Source: Nematostella vectensis
Lineage: Eukaryota > Cnidaria > Anthozoa > Actiniaria > Edwardsiidae
DNA: 64,000 bases
Reading direction: 5' to 3'
NCBI RefSeq assembly: GCF_932526225.1
Contig: NC_064041.1
Span: forward strand, 8,742,313-8,806,312
Below the pieces are notes generated by a model. It was not told the origin of the DNA. It made no database searches and saw nothing but the letters and a program-made list of their open reading frames with translations. Shown in pieces: positions 54,401-64,000 of this stretch (the stretch's first letter is position 1; each line of letters opens with the position of its first letter). Position numbers and translations under genes: made by a program.

Positions 54401-57400
54401 GACAGCATTGCTCAGATCTACTAAGACAGGGGCAGTTATATATTTTCTGGATGCCATTTTTACGAGATTTGGTTACTCAGAAGCCCTTAGGTCAGACAAC
54501 GGGCCACAGTTCACTTCGGTAGAGTTTGAGGCATACCTTAAAAGCAATGGCATCAAGTGGGTGTCAAGTACTGTGATGTGACCACAGGCAAATGGTCTCG
54601 TAGAGAGGACTAACAGAACCATAGAGAAGATACTTAAAATAACCACAGTAGAGAAAAAGGATCTTCAGAAAGATTTTAGGAAGTTCCTAGTAGCATACAG
54701 GTCAACTCCGCATACAAGTACTGGGTGTACTCCCTTTTCTCTGATGTTCGGAAGAGAAATGAGGAATAAGCTACCACAGTTAGATTATTCAGCTGCTGCC
54801 ATTCCAGAAGTGGCAAGAGAAAGAGATATGGAGTATAAGCTAAAGATGAAAGACTATGCAGACAAGAAGGCGGCGGAGCAACATCCAGGAAGGAGATATA
54901 GTAGTAATGCGGAATGAGACAAAAGGTAAATTACAACCGAATTTCCGACCAGAAAAGTACAAGGTAATCAACCTTAATGGTCCAGACATGATAGCGCAAT
55001 CAAAGGAGAATGGAAGTACAGTTAGGCGGAATGTTCAGTTCGCGAAGAAAGTACAAGTAGCAGAACCCGATACTGAAGTAGAAGTTTCAGAGCCTGAACC
55101 GGAAACAGAGCATACAGGGCCAGATGCGGTTACTATGGCAACCGAAACTTCAGCACCTGAAGTCAGACGGAGCGTACGAGTGCGGAAGCCACCAGCCAAG
55201 TTTGCTGACTGCCTTGTCAACCATTAGGGGTCGTTCTTGTGGTTTGTTTAGGTTTTTATCTAAAAGGGGGGGGGGATGTAGTGTATTAGCACACTTTACT
55301 CAAGTATCATATAACAGAGATGACGTTATAGATAATGATTATTTGTAATACCATATAAGGTCATGGCGTATGCCATAAGTTGTAAATACTGTGATTAAAG
55401 ATCAGTCTATATTCGCAAACCAAAGCGTGCGGTTGTGTTAACTGACTCCAATGAATATATAGCGAAAGACACTAAAGTGTCGACGAGATCCTTGCTAGCA
55501 GAAATTCGACAACTTCACAGTTTACAACAAAAGCAAACAACAAAACCACAACAGAAAGCGACAAAAAAAAACTGCCAAGGTGAGTTTTAGTTTTATTGAG
55601 AATATGAAAGTTATTTTTCTTTTATTGTTGTGCTTTTATAATGCTTGTTTGTTCGTTTTTTTTCCGTAACTAATCGCTCAGACTTAAACATCGTACCAGC
55701 TTTAGTTTGACGTCAAGATGCCATATCAAAGTCATATATCCTTGTTTTGATGTAAATACGTAAATACTTACAAGTTCTATAAATTCAGGCGTATATTACG
55801 CACGGTAAGTAAGAATTTAACGACAGAAATACGTAGTAGTCTAGTAACTGTATCAATGCCACTTAGCTTGTTGGATTTATACATTTGTTTCTAGAGTTTG
55901 CTTTGAGAATTCGTGGTCTAATCAAACATGTTGAGCATAACACATCCTTTGATATTCTTCGTTCTCTCTATACTTTATTGAATGCGTTGAGATATTTAAT
56001 AATAGCTGACAAATATCATCCTGTAATATATTGCTAAAGAAGACCTTTCTTGTCTTTATATTCTGTGTATTTAGTCTTTTCAAAGATACAGCAACATTTT
56101 TTCAACATTATCATAACTACATTAACTTTACAATTACAAAAGAATTTTCTCTTCACAAAAAAAAAAATGCAACCCTTATAACCTATATTGTTTTTGCTTT
56201 TATATTGTCACATCTTGCATACTTTCTAATGTGTTTATTTATTTTTATTCAAATAGTTGTGGAAAATTAGTAAGGTTATAAATGGCATGATGAAAATATT
56301 GTTTTGAAAGAAAAAAATAATTAATTGTTTTCACTTTTGTTTAGGTAAAACCAACCAAGGACTACCTGAGGACCATGATTGATTCTAAAGGCTGGAAGGC
56401 ATAATAATAGGCAAATGTCTTAAGATAATATAGTAGGGTATTTCTTACTTTTATACAACAATATAAGTGTAATAGTTTTTTTAGAGCAAGATACTTGCTC
56501 TCAATGATAAATCTTTAAAGAAAACATTTATCTATCAACCTAAAGATAATGAGGAATGGGGAAATGTTAGGGGAGTATTGTTGCATTACTGTTAATTTTT
56601 TTATTAAAGATATACTCCCATTTCTTCCTTTTTTCTCTCTGCTTTCTCTCTGCATTATTGTTATAAATGTTTTAGAATAGAGTAACATTTTTTCAAATAG
56701 AGTCACATTTCTCCCTTTCTCCGCTCCCCATTGACTTTTTGTTTATTTGTATATTTATTCCTCTCCGCCCCCAACATGGTTTGGTTTGAAATTAGAAACT
56801 GGAATTAAGCACTTTCAGTTATTTAGGATTTGCCTTCATTGCATTCATTTTTGAGTAGCCTGTATGGGTTGATCCAAAGTTTCTAAAAAAAAAGGCCAAA
56901 GGGTGGGTGCACCAATATGTAATGCATGTCAGGAGGTATATTTGTGGAGTTTAATTTCAACACATTCTTCTGAATAATCAGTTACAGTATGTGAAAACTA
57001 CAGTATGGCATCTAATTCTTTGGAATACTGTTACATCCTTGATATACACTTCACAAGGTCAAAGCTTGTTAGAATGCTGTTTTGATAAAAAACAAAATAT
57101 AGGGAAATAAGAATTGACCATTCGACTCTTGAAAATCATTCTCGTCAACTAAGACACCTAAGCTTCGACAGCCTTTTTTACACCAAGGCTTAGTATTTGT
57201 TATCTTTCATACTGCATATTTAATAATTGTTAAATGAGTGCTTGATTGATACATTTGGAGGGGCCAATGCAACAGGCCCATACCAAGGATTCTTCTTGGG
57301 GGGGGGGGGGGGGGGGAGGGGGGGAGTGAGAAATAAAAAAAGTGGACCTTATATTTCCGGGGGGGGGGGGGGGGGCAGTTCTCTGATAAAAATCTGACCA

Positions 57401-57512
57401 CGCCTTTGCAGTAGGTTTAATGTCGGATTTGGCTACAAACCAGAGTGAGTTTTGTGTACAAATAATAGCACGTCTATTGAGAACCGAAAGTGTTCCTTTG
57501 GCCGTTGTGTGT

Positions 57513-57543
<31 letters not shown>

Positions 57544-60500
57544 GGGGGGTGGAGGGGGGTGCGTTCGCACCCCTCCTAGGTACGGGCCTGTACAATTCAT
57601 AATGACATGGCAGTAAAAAATGACTTTTTTAAATCTCATTAAAAACATTTTAAAGACACCTAAATTACCCCTATCAGTCAACACAAAAAGGTATCAAATG
57701 CTGGCTCCGCCTTTAGGCAGCGCCTAAATCTATATATTATATAATATGTAAGTTACACCGAGAATCCGATCTTTACAAACTGCTCCACCCAAATGAAAAT
57801 AATTTCAGGCCACGAACCAACATTCTACCCAGGGTTTTTTCGGTAAAAAAAATTGAAATTGACCACAATCTTGGATTTTTGGACCGAAAAGACTGTCAGG
57901 GGCGGATCTAGCTTTTCGCTAAAGGGGTGGTTTGGCTCAGTGACAAAGAGGGGGGGGGTATTTTTTTTTGTTACATATGGCATTCTGGCAGCCCAAAGAA
58001 GGGGGGGGGGGGTAGGTTAAACCCCCTAAACCCTCCCACCAAGAGAGCATAAGATAAAAGAGGGACACTTTGGTATTACCCGCGCACCATGTGGATTCCC
58101 AATCTGGCTATTTTTAGTAACCACCACCCCACCACTGCGCGTGAGGATTTGCTCCTTTTATTTTGTCCTACTCCCCCGCGGGTTGCGTGTTGTTGTTTTG
58201 CCAACTCGACAGGAATGAAAAGAGATAATGTAAAATAACTCGGAAGAAGAAAACAAGTCTAACTTAAGTAAGCAAGATTGGCAAATATGCTCACAGAAAG
58301 CTAAATCCCTGAATAGTTTGACTGTTTTGTTTGTCTGAGCGGCGAAGTCAAGTGAAGAAGAAAGAAAAAAAACGACGAGCGATGAAATGGCTGTGATACC
58401 GCGTTTGATTCAGATCCCGACTTCGCCCCATGACAGGTAATCCGGAATCTGGGATCCATGAAAAAAATGAGACTTGGAATCCGGAATCCATGCTACTGGA
58501 ATCCGGAATCCATAAAATAGAATCCGGAATCCAAGACTTAAGCTGGAATCCGGAATACAAGAATCCTGGAAAACAAAAATGGAATCCAGAATCCACGGAA
58601 CAAAACCGGAATTCGGAGTCAACGCACTAGGATCCGGAATCCAGAACCTTATTAGAGAACCTGTCATGGGGCGACCGACTCCAGCTTGTATGATAACAAC
58701 ATAATAATATAACATATAATAATAACAACATCAAAGAAGTACAGTAATATCTCCCTCTTTATTTTCTCACTATTGCAAAAGCTCAGATACTTCAAGCTTG
58801 CTGGCTTTGATCATCACAAAAATGCATTCCTTCGCTACAAGGATAGTTTTATGAAATGTATTTATCTTGGATTCCTTCTCAATTCTACGGAATATTCACA
58901 AAAATCAATATCATATCTAATGTCTAACTTACAGATTTCGTTTGACCATTAGGAAGATAACGAATGTTGAGAAACCACGAAGAAGCAGCAAGTTAAAGCG
59001 GAAGCGGTGTTTGAAGCACGAGGTTTTCCGCTCTTGATTTTGAATGAAGTCTCTTTTTTTAAACGTTTTCGAAATCTTGCAATTCTCGAAGTACTACATC
59101 CCCTTAATAAACCGCACCTGCCCGTATCCTTGATGCTAGAATGAAATTTTCGATGGTTTTTGTACAAATAGGGTGTTGTTGTTTTTCGGGTGTAAATGCC
59201 AAAGCGCGGGGGTAGGGTAAGTAAAAATGCTCACGCGCAGTGGTGGTGTGGTGTGGTGGTTACTAAAAATAGCCAGATTCGGAATCATGGCGCGCGGGTA
59301 ATACCAAAGTGTCCCTCTCTTATCTTATGCTCTCTTGCTCCCACTAAATCCGCTACTGACCTTGGGGTACTTGCACAGGGCTCGGGCCCATTCCCCATTC
59401 GTTATATAGCGGAAATTTTTCCTATTCTCGAAAATTGATTGGGCTACTAAGAAAATTAATCCCAAATATCTCTATGTTGTTTTCCAGGCCGGGCGTATAC
59501 TCCACACATATCGCAAAAGTACGGAGCGGATCACACGATGGCTAGCTTGGGGAGTTTTCCTGGTTAGTTTCTTTCTAATTTAAAGTTAGGTATTGCTGGC
59601 CGAGCAAATGCAATAATGATTATATTCGCTCCAGGGATTAATCGGTGTTGGACTTTGCAAGGCATCAGAGAACGAGGGAGTTGTGCCGATCAACAAGAAC
59701 CTGTGGTAAGACGACTGTTAAGGCTTTGTCCATACATTCACGGATACGCTCACGCATTAGGCTTTATCCGTACACGGTTTAAGGCTCTGTCCATAAGTAA
59801 CGGTTTAGGGCTCTGTCCATACGTACACGAAATAAGGCTCTGTCCATACGTACACGGATTAAGGTTCTGTCCATACGTACACGGATTAAGGCACTGTCCA
59901 CACATACACGGAAGGATTAAGGCTCTGTCCATACGTATACGGATTAAGGCTCTGTCCATACATACACGGATTAAGGATCTGTCCATACGTATACGGATTA
60001 AGGCTCTGTCCATACACACACGGATTAAGGCTCTGTCCATACACACACAGATTAAGGCTCTGTCCATACATACACTGATTGAGGCTCTGTCCATACATAC
60101 ACGGATTGAGGCTCTGTCCATACATACACGGATTAAGGCTCTGTCCATACATACACGGATTGAGGCTCTGTCCATACATACACGGATTGAGGCTCTGTCC
60201 ATACACACACGGATTGAGGCTCTGTCCATACATACACGGATTGAGGCTCTGTCCATACATACACGGATTGAGGCTTTGTCCATACACACACGGATTGAGG
60301 CTCTGTCCATACATACACGGATTAAGGCTCTGTCCATACGTACACGGATTAAGGCTCTGTCCATACACACACGGATTAAGGCTCTGTCCATACATACACG
60401 GATTGAGGCTCTGTCCATACGTACACGGATTGAGGCTTTGTCCATACACACACGGATTAAGGCTCTGTCCATACATACACGGATTGAGGCTCTGTCCATA

Positions 60501-62397
60501 CACACACGGATTAAGGCTCTGTCCATACATACACGGATTGAGGCTCTGTCCATACACACACTGATTGAGGCTCTGTCCATACACACACGGATTAAGGCTC
60601 TGTCCATACACACACGGATTAAGGCTCTGTCCATACATACACGGATTGAGGCTCTGTCCATAATAACTCACCGTTCCCGCAAGCAAAATAATCCCCCGAT
60701 TTACTAACCCTGGATTAAGCGAGTGAAAAACTGGTTTGGCGAGTAAAATCCCCACAGGATACCCAGTAGATCAATAGAGCGCAACTCAAATTTACCTTTG
60801 GTAGTTTTATTTTCGCAGAGAAGCCCCAAAACACCTCTACATCACCTGTTATTACCCCCATTTCATTACCAAAAATAGTCATTTGCAGAATTCGATTTGG
60901 TGCGTGACACTAGCGAGACAGATTCATTTCAAGTATTGATTTCATGTAACTTTCTGTCTGTCCCCGAACAATTTTCGAGTCACCATGCAGGTCGCATATC
61001 AAAGCGATATATTAAGACATTTGATCCCTACATTGCTTTTGTGTAACGTCTTTTTTGTCGGGAACTTCATTTTACGGAGATTTAGTTCAACCACAAAGTT
61101 TAGGAGGCCTGTGTTACGCCAACTTAACCAGTATTAGATTTTTGCCTCCAAACAAACCCAGAGTTAGAATTAACCAGCGTTTCGGGAACAGAACTAGTCC
61201 GAAGGTAAAACTTTAATCGTTGGTTAGGGCAAATTTAACCCTGGGTTTTCAGGAACCGGCCCCTGTACACATATTATTTTTCTTCGGCTGAGACAAGGTA
61301 GACGCTGTCCGTCTTGTACTGGTAACCACCGGTTAGTAAAGGGATCAAGCGGAAATGACTAGAGTGTAAAATGGGTCACGTGATATGAATTTACATTCGA
61401 GAAGGTAAAAACTAAGGAGGGAGGGGAGGTAGGTAGATGGTGAGAAAATGAAAGGATCACCCAATTAGTCTGTTTCTTCTCTGCCTGCCATTGCAAACTA
61501 ACATCTTATTTTTCCTTCGTAGGTCCGTGTCTTTTATCCTGGTGACTGGCTCCAGCTCGTTTTTTCTTCTTACTTTTTGTTACATTTTCACGGATTCTCT
61601 CGGATGGTGGAATGGTGCACCATTTTTCTACCCCGGTAAGATGGGTTCCCTGTGAAATACAGCACGGTTTGTGCTGCATGCCGGGATACGACGTGCTGTT
61701 TTAGTAGCAACCATTTTTTGTTTTCTCGTGGATTTAATGATTTAGTACAAAGATTCAGGTTAGGACAATATTGTTCTGGTGCAACTCTCGTTTAAAAAAA
61801 TTAACACTAGAAATAGGCACGGATCCTGGAAAAATTCTGACCTGTTTACGAGATAAAAGCGCTGAGATTTTTAGAAAAGCGGGATCTCGTTTTCATGGGT
61901 TTTCAAAACGGCCTTCTTGCCGTCTCGTAATTTCTCGGATTGACCATATTCTACGCCTATAATGAACACTTGGAGCTCATACTTTACCTACTAACTCTAA
62001 ACATTTTGACCTGTTTACGTAAACAAGTGTAAATAAGGGTGGATTCTCGCATGAGAAGGGCATTTTTGCAAAGGTCTCGTTAGAACTTGTCTAACGTGAA
62101 AATTTCCTCCAGGGAAATGTCCATCGTCATCTTCTAATAAAGCATGCCCAACATAGACCAGACCCCGGCTTATACCAACATAGATATACTTTTAAGGCGC
62201 CATTTTGTTTTCTAGGAATGAATTCCATTCTGCTGTACGTTGGCCACGGTATATTGTACAACAACTTTCCATTCAGCTGGAAGATGGACAAGTATGGGAC
62301 GCACTCGGAGAAGCTCGCCATGAATCTACTAGGTACTTCGCTTTGGGTTCTTATTTCCTACTATTTGTACAGAAAGAAGACGTTCCTCAAGATTTAG
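37694..62397 (+). CDS. HGSNAT: Heparan-alpha-glucosaminide N-acetyltransferase, complete, 20 exons, 605 aa
   Basis: Lysosomal multi-pass enzyme that moves acetyl from cytosolic acetyl-CoA to terminal glucosamine of heparan sulfate in the lumen. Exons: 37694-37742, 40911-41035, 41717-41832, 42111-42223, 42479-42551, 42681-42726, 42933-42971, 43541-43591, 46420-46487, 47177-47253, 47744-47774, 48068-48207, 48475-48587, 49189-49310, 49554-49680, 50066-50152, 59488-59562, 59635-59705, 61523-61635, 62216-62397. The sum is 1818 nt, an exact multiple of three ending in TAG. Family hallmarks: [16 protein letters not shown] (active-site His), [56 protein letters not shown]. Length is close to the human enzyme. 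The start ATG has G at -3 and +4 and opens a signal peptide. Confidence 0.96.
38748..39852. repeat. Large inverted repeat (arms about 185 bp) enclosing repeat A and an exon copy
   Basis: Left arm 38748-38934 and right arm 39668-39852 are near-perfect reverse complements (for example CATGAACTTGTGCTGTTGTT against AACAACAGCACAAGTTCATG). Between them lie repeat A copy 2 (38932-39200 and 39348-39440), an insertion of about 150 bp, and a copy of HGSNAT sequence (39441-39654). All of it is in HGSNAT intron 1. Confidence 0.85.
39441..39654 (+). pseudogene. Duplicated fragment of HGSNAT exon 42933-42971 with its downstream intron
   Basis: From TTACATGCCACAAACTTCAC to AATATCTAGGTTTA this block matches 42941-43153, including the last 31 nt of the exon and its GTAAGTAAGG donor, with about one difference per 15-20 bases. 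It lacks the exon's acceptor, so it is an exon relic rather than a usable exon. Confidence 0.85.
39994..40224. repeat. ATTGCT / ATTGTC / ATTGTT hexanucleotide array
   Basis: About 230 bp of six-base units that change type in blocks: ATTGCT first, then ATTGTC, then ATTGTT. It lies in HGSNAT intron 1. All six frames are open, giving spurious Ile-Val, Leu and Asn-rich ORFs. Confidence 0.95.
42250..42420. repeat. GACA tetranucleotide repeat
   Basis: Imperfect (GACA)n in the HGSNAT intron upstream of exon 42479. Confidence 0.9.
42479..43591 (+). CDS. HGSNAT: HGSNAT first membrane helix and cytosolic loop (exons 42479-42551, 42681-42726, 42933-42971, 43541-43591)
   Basis: Exon 42479-42551 encodes [19 protein letters not shown], the first transmembrane helix. 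The acceptor AG at 42478 is chosen because the AG at about 42461 would run into an in-frame TAG. The next three small exons ([29 protein letters not shown]) form the weakly conserved cytosolic loop before the catalytic core. Phases fit throughout. The last exon's donor region is amplified as the minisatellite that follows. Confidence 0.82.
43580..45990 (+). repeat. About 120-bp minisatellite, some 20 copies, built on an exon-intron border
   Basis: Each unit has CCCACATCTTTACAC, then GTAAGTAACTAGAG, then CATCGTACACGTAGTGACGG, GGTTAGGGGGAGGT, and a C tract of 6 to about 20. The first copy of CCCACATCTTTACAC is the coding end of HGSNAT exon 43541-43591 and the GTAAGT after it is the real donor. 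The length of the C tract is the main difference between units. Confidence 0.95.
46420..50152 (+). CDS. HGSNAT: HGSNAT catalytic core (8 exons)
   Basis: Exons 46420-46487, 47177-47253, 47744-47774 (31 nt), 48068-48207, 48475-48587, 49189-49310, 49554-49680 and 50066-50152. The His codon at 47238-47240 in FFGHAAWNG aligns with the acetyl-accepting histidine reported for the human enzyme. ADLVFPW and IMGVSITLS form the next helix, YRIPGVLQR the following loop, GPGGIG and FNCTGG the luminal loop before [20 protein letters not shown]. Confidence 0.95.
49820..50030. repeat. Degenerate ACCGAGTA/ACCGAATA repeat
   Basis: Short, diverged units around TACCGAATAATACCGAGTAA just before exon 50066. Confidence 0.7.
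51062..51256 (+). repeat. 5' LTR of the gypsy element
   Basis: TGTAGGGTATTAGCAC to AACACTAAA. About 96% identical to the 3' copy apart from a 4-base indel. The exact 3' border is uncertain by a few bases. Confidence 0.85.
51280..52148 (+). pseudogene. gypsy gag, broken
   Basis: The ATG at 51280 is out of frame with the body from 51348, so there is a frameshift near 51328. In-frame stops lie at 51579-51581 and 52146-52148. The body has two zinc-knuckle positions: [14 protein letters not shown], where the last Cys is Asp, and [10 protein letters not shown] with a later Cys. A basic Arg/Gly-rich stretch follows. Confidence 0.8.
52155..52472 (+). pseudogene. gypsy aspartic protease region
   Basis: [14 protein letters not shown] carries the D-S-G-A catalytic motif of retroviral-type proteases. 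It is in the same frame as gag, after the stop at 52146, and ends in TAA at 52470-52472. Confidence 0.8.
52508..53880 (+). pseudogene. gypsy reverse transcriptase and RNase H, frameshifted
   Basis: RT N-terminal half 52508-52870 ([22 protein letters not shown]). A frameshift near 52828 moves the rest into another frame: [12 protein letters not shown], then the polymerase motif LADDIMVFG instead of the commoner Y-x-D-D, then [11 protein letters not shown]. RNase H follows with [24 protein letters not shown] and VTDHKPL, carrying the D-E-D residues. TGA at 53878-53880 is another break. Confidence 0.85.
53900..55227 (+). pseudogene. gypsy integrase and C-terminal tail, broken
   Basis: The HHCC zinc region ([12 protein letters not shown] ... 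CKSCQ) lies in 53900-54262. The DDE core continues in another frame from about 54310 with DLIGPLPDG and [15 protein letters not shown] at 54579-54581 separates the second Asp from the segment with the catalytic Glu ([10 protein letters not shown]). The tail 54856-55227 is acidic and Pro/Glu-rich; I see no clear chromodomain. Confidence 0.82.
55277..55476 (+). repeat. 3' LTR of the gypsy element
   Basis: TGTAGTGTATTAGCAC to GACACTAAA, directly after the poly-purine tract AAAAGGGGGGGGGGGA-like run. Confidence 0.85.
55477..57206. other. HGSNAT intron sequence after the gypsy element
   Basis: AT-rich. The only structure noticed is a good donor (CCAAG|GTGAGT at 55579) and acceptor (TTTTGTTTAG|G at 56344) around a possible small spliced ORF, discussed as a finding. 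No recognisable family. Confidence 0.4.
57298..57560. repeat. Poly-G tracts and GT microsatellite
   Basis: G runs at 57299-57322, 57359-57375 and 57527-57549, with (GT)n at 57507-57526, in the HGSNAT intron. CCTAGGTACGGGCCTG nearby links it to the dispersed poly-G repeat family. Confidence 0.85.
58423..58674. mobile_element. Small DNA element with TIR TCGCCCCATGACAGGT, copy 2
   Basis: Same TIRs and GGAATCCGGAATCCA interior as 36545-36801, flanked by 6-bp CCGACT on both sides. It is in the HGSNAT intron 50153-59487. Confidence 0.85.
59488..62397 (+). CDS. HGSNAT: HGSNAT C-terminal membrane helices (exons 59488-59562, 59635-59705, 61523-61635, 62216-62397)
   Basis: [15 protein letters not shown], then [20 protein letters not shown] across the intron, then [20 protein letters not shown], then [11 protein letters not shown], and the end YRKKTFLKI followed by TAG at 62395-62397. 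The human protein ends in the same way (YRKKIFWKI). The first exon of this set follows a 9.3-kb intron carrying the gypsy element. Confidence 0.95.
59715..60662. repeat. 27-bp minisatellite, about 35 copies
   Basis: Unit GGATTAAGGCTCTGTCC followed by ATACATACAC (variants GATTGAGG, ATACACACAC, ATACGTACAC). It begins about 10 nt after the donor of exon 59635-59705. Confidence 0.95.

Positions 62398-64000
<1,603 letters not shown>

Larger units (their letters stand above)
51062..55476 (+). mobile_element. Ty3/gypsy LTR retrotransposon, decayed, same orientation as HGSNAT
   Basis: LTRs of about 195-200 bp starting TGTAG flank an interior with gag, protease, reverse transcriptase-RNase H and integrase in that order, which is the gypsy (Metaviridae) order. 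A primer-site-like TTGGCGACGAGC follows the 5' LTR and a poly-purine run (55262-55276) precedes the 3' LTR. TGTC borders both ends, a possible 4-bp (or 5-bp with one mismatch) target duplication. The coding regions are broken by several stops and frameshifts. It sits in HGSNAT intron 50153-59487. Confidence 0.92.

Noticed and set aside
51280-55227. Domesticated or active retroviral-type gene
   Set aside because: Multiple frameshifts and stops split gag, RT and the integrase catalytic triad; no envelope-like ORF is present.
59616-60707. 363-codon ORF, and minus-strand ORFs of 303 and 289 codons
   Set aside because: They are frames of the 27-bp minisatellite, which is a multiple of three without stops, and the + strand one runs through an HGSNAT exon in the wrong frame.

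Overview
The window looks like genomic DNA from an early-branching animal, most likely an anthozoan cnidarian such as a sea anemone (inference). Gene structures are many small exons with GT-AG introns, the encoded proteins are metazoan families, and the introns are packed with mini/microsatellites, MITE-like foldback elements and one Ty3/gypsy element. Both genes lie on the + strand, head to tail. Splice sites were placed by eye, but both reading frames close exactly from exon to exon.

Region 1 (1-32770) is the 3' portion of a high-voltage-activated calcium channel alpha-1 subunit gene of the Cav2 (N/P/Q/R-like presynaptic) class. It enters the window just before domain I S4; S1-S3 of domain I lie upstream. 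I trace 41 coding exons in the major path (4783 nt, 1593 codons plus stop). They cover four voltage-sensor/pore domains with an EEEE selectivity ring, the AID beta-subunit site, a C-terminal EF-hand, a pre-IQ/IQ segment and a C-terminal D-D-W-C PDZ ligand. The most interesting feature is a tandem pair of 107-nt exons (2028-2134 and 2180-2286) encoding alternative versions of IS4. They are separated by only 45 nt and look mutually exclusive.

Region 2 (32771-37693) is intergenic or regulatory and rich in repeats. It holds no gene I can support.

Region 3 (37694-62397) is a complete 20-exon gene for heparan-alpha-glucosaminide N-acetyltransferase (HGSNAT/TMEM76), a lysosomal membrane enzyme of heparan sulfate breakdown: 1818 nt, 605 aa. 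Its introns hold an exon-boundary-derived minisatellite of about 20 copies that repeats a splice donor, a duplicated fragment of one of its own exons, a decayed Ty3/gypsy retrotransposon with LTRs (51062-55476), and a 27-bp minisatellite. Downstream (62398-64000) there is only repeat-rich sequence.

The two genes are not functionally coupled as far as the sequence shows: one is a neuronal/secretory channel, the other a lysosomal enzyme.
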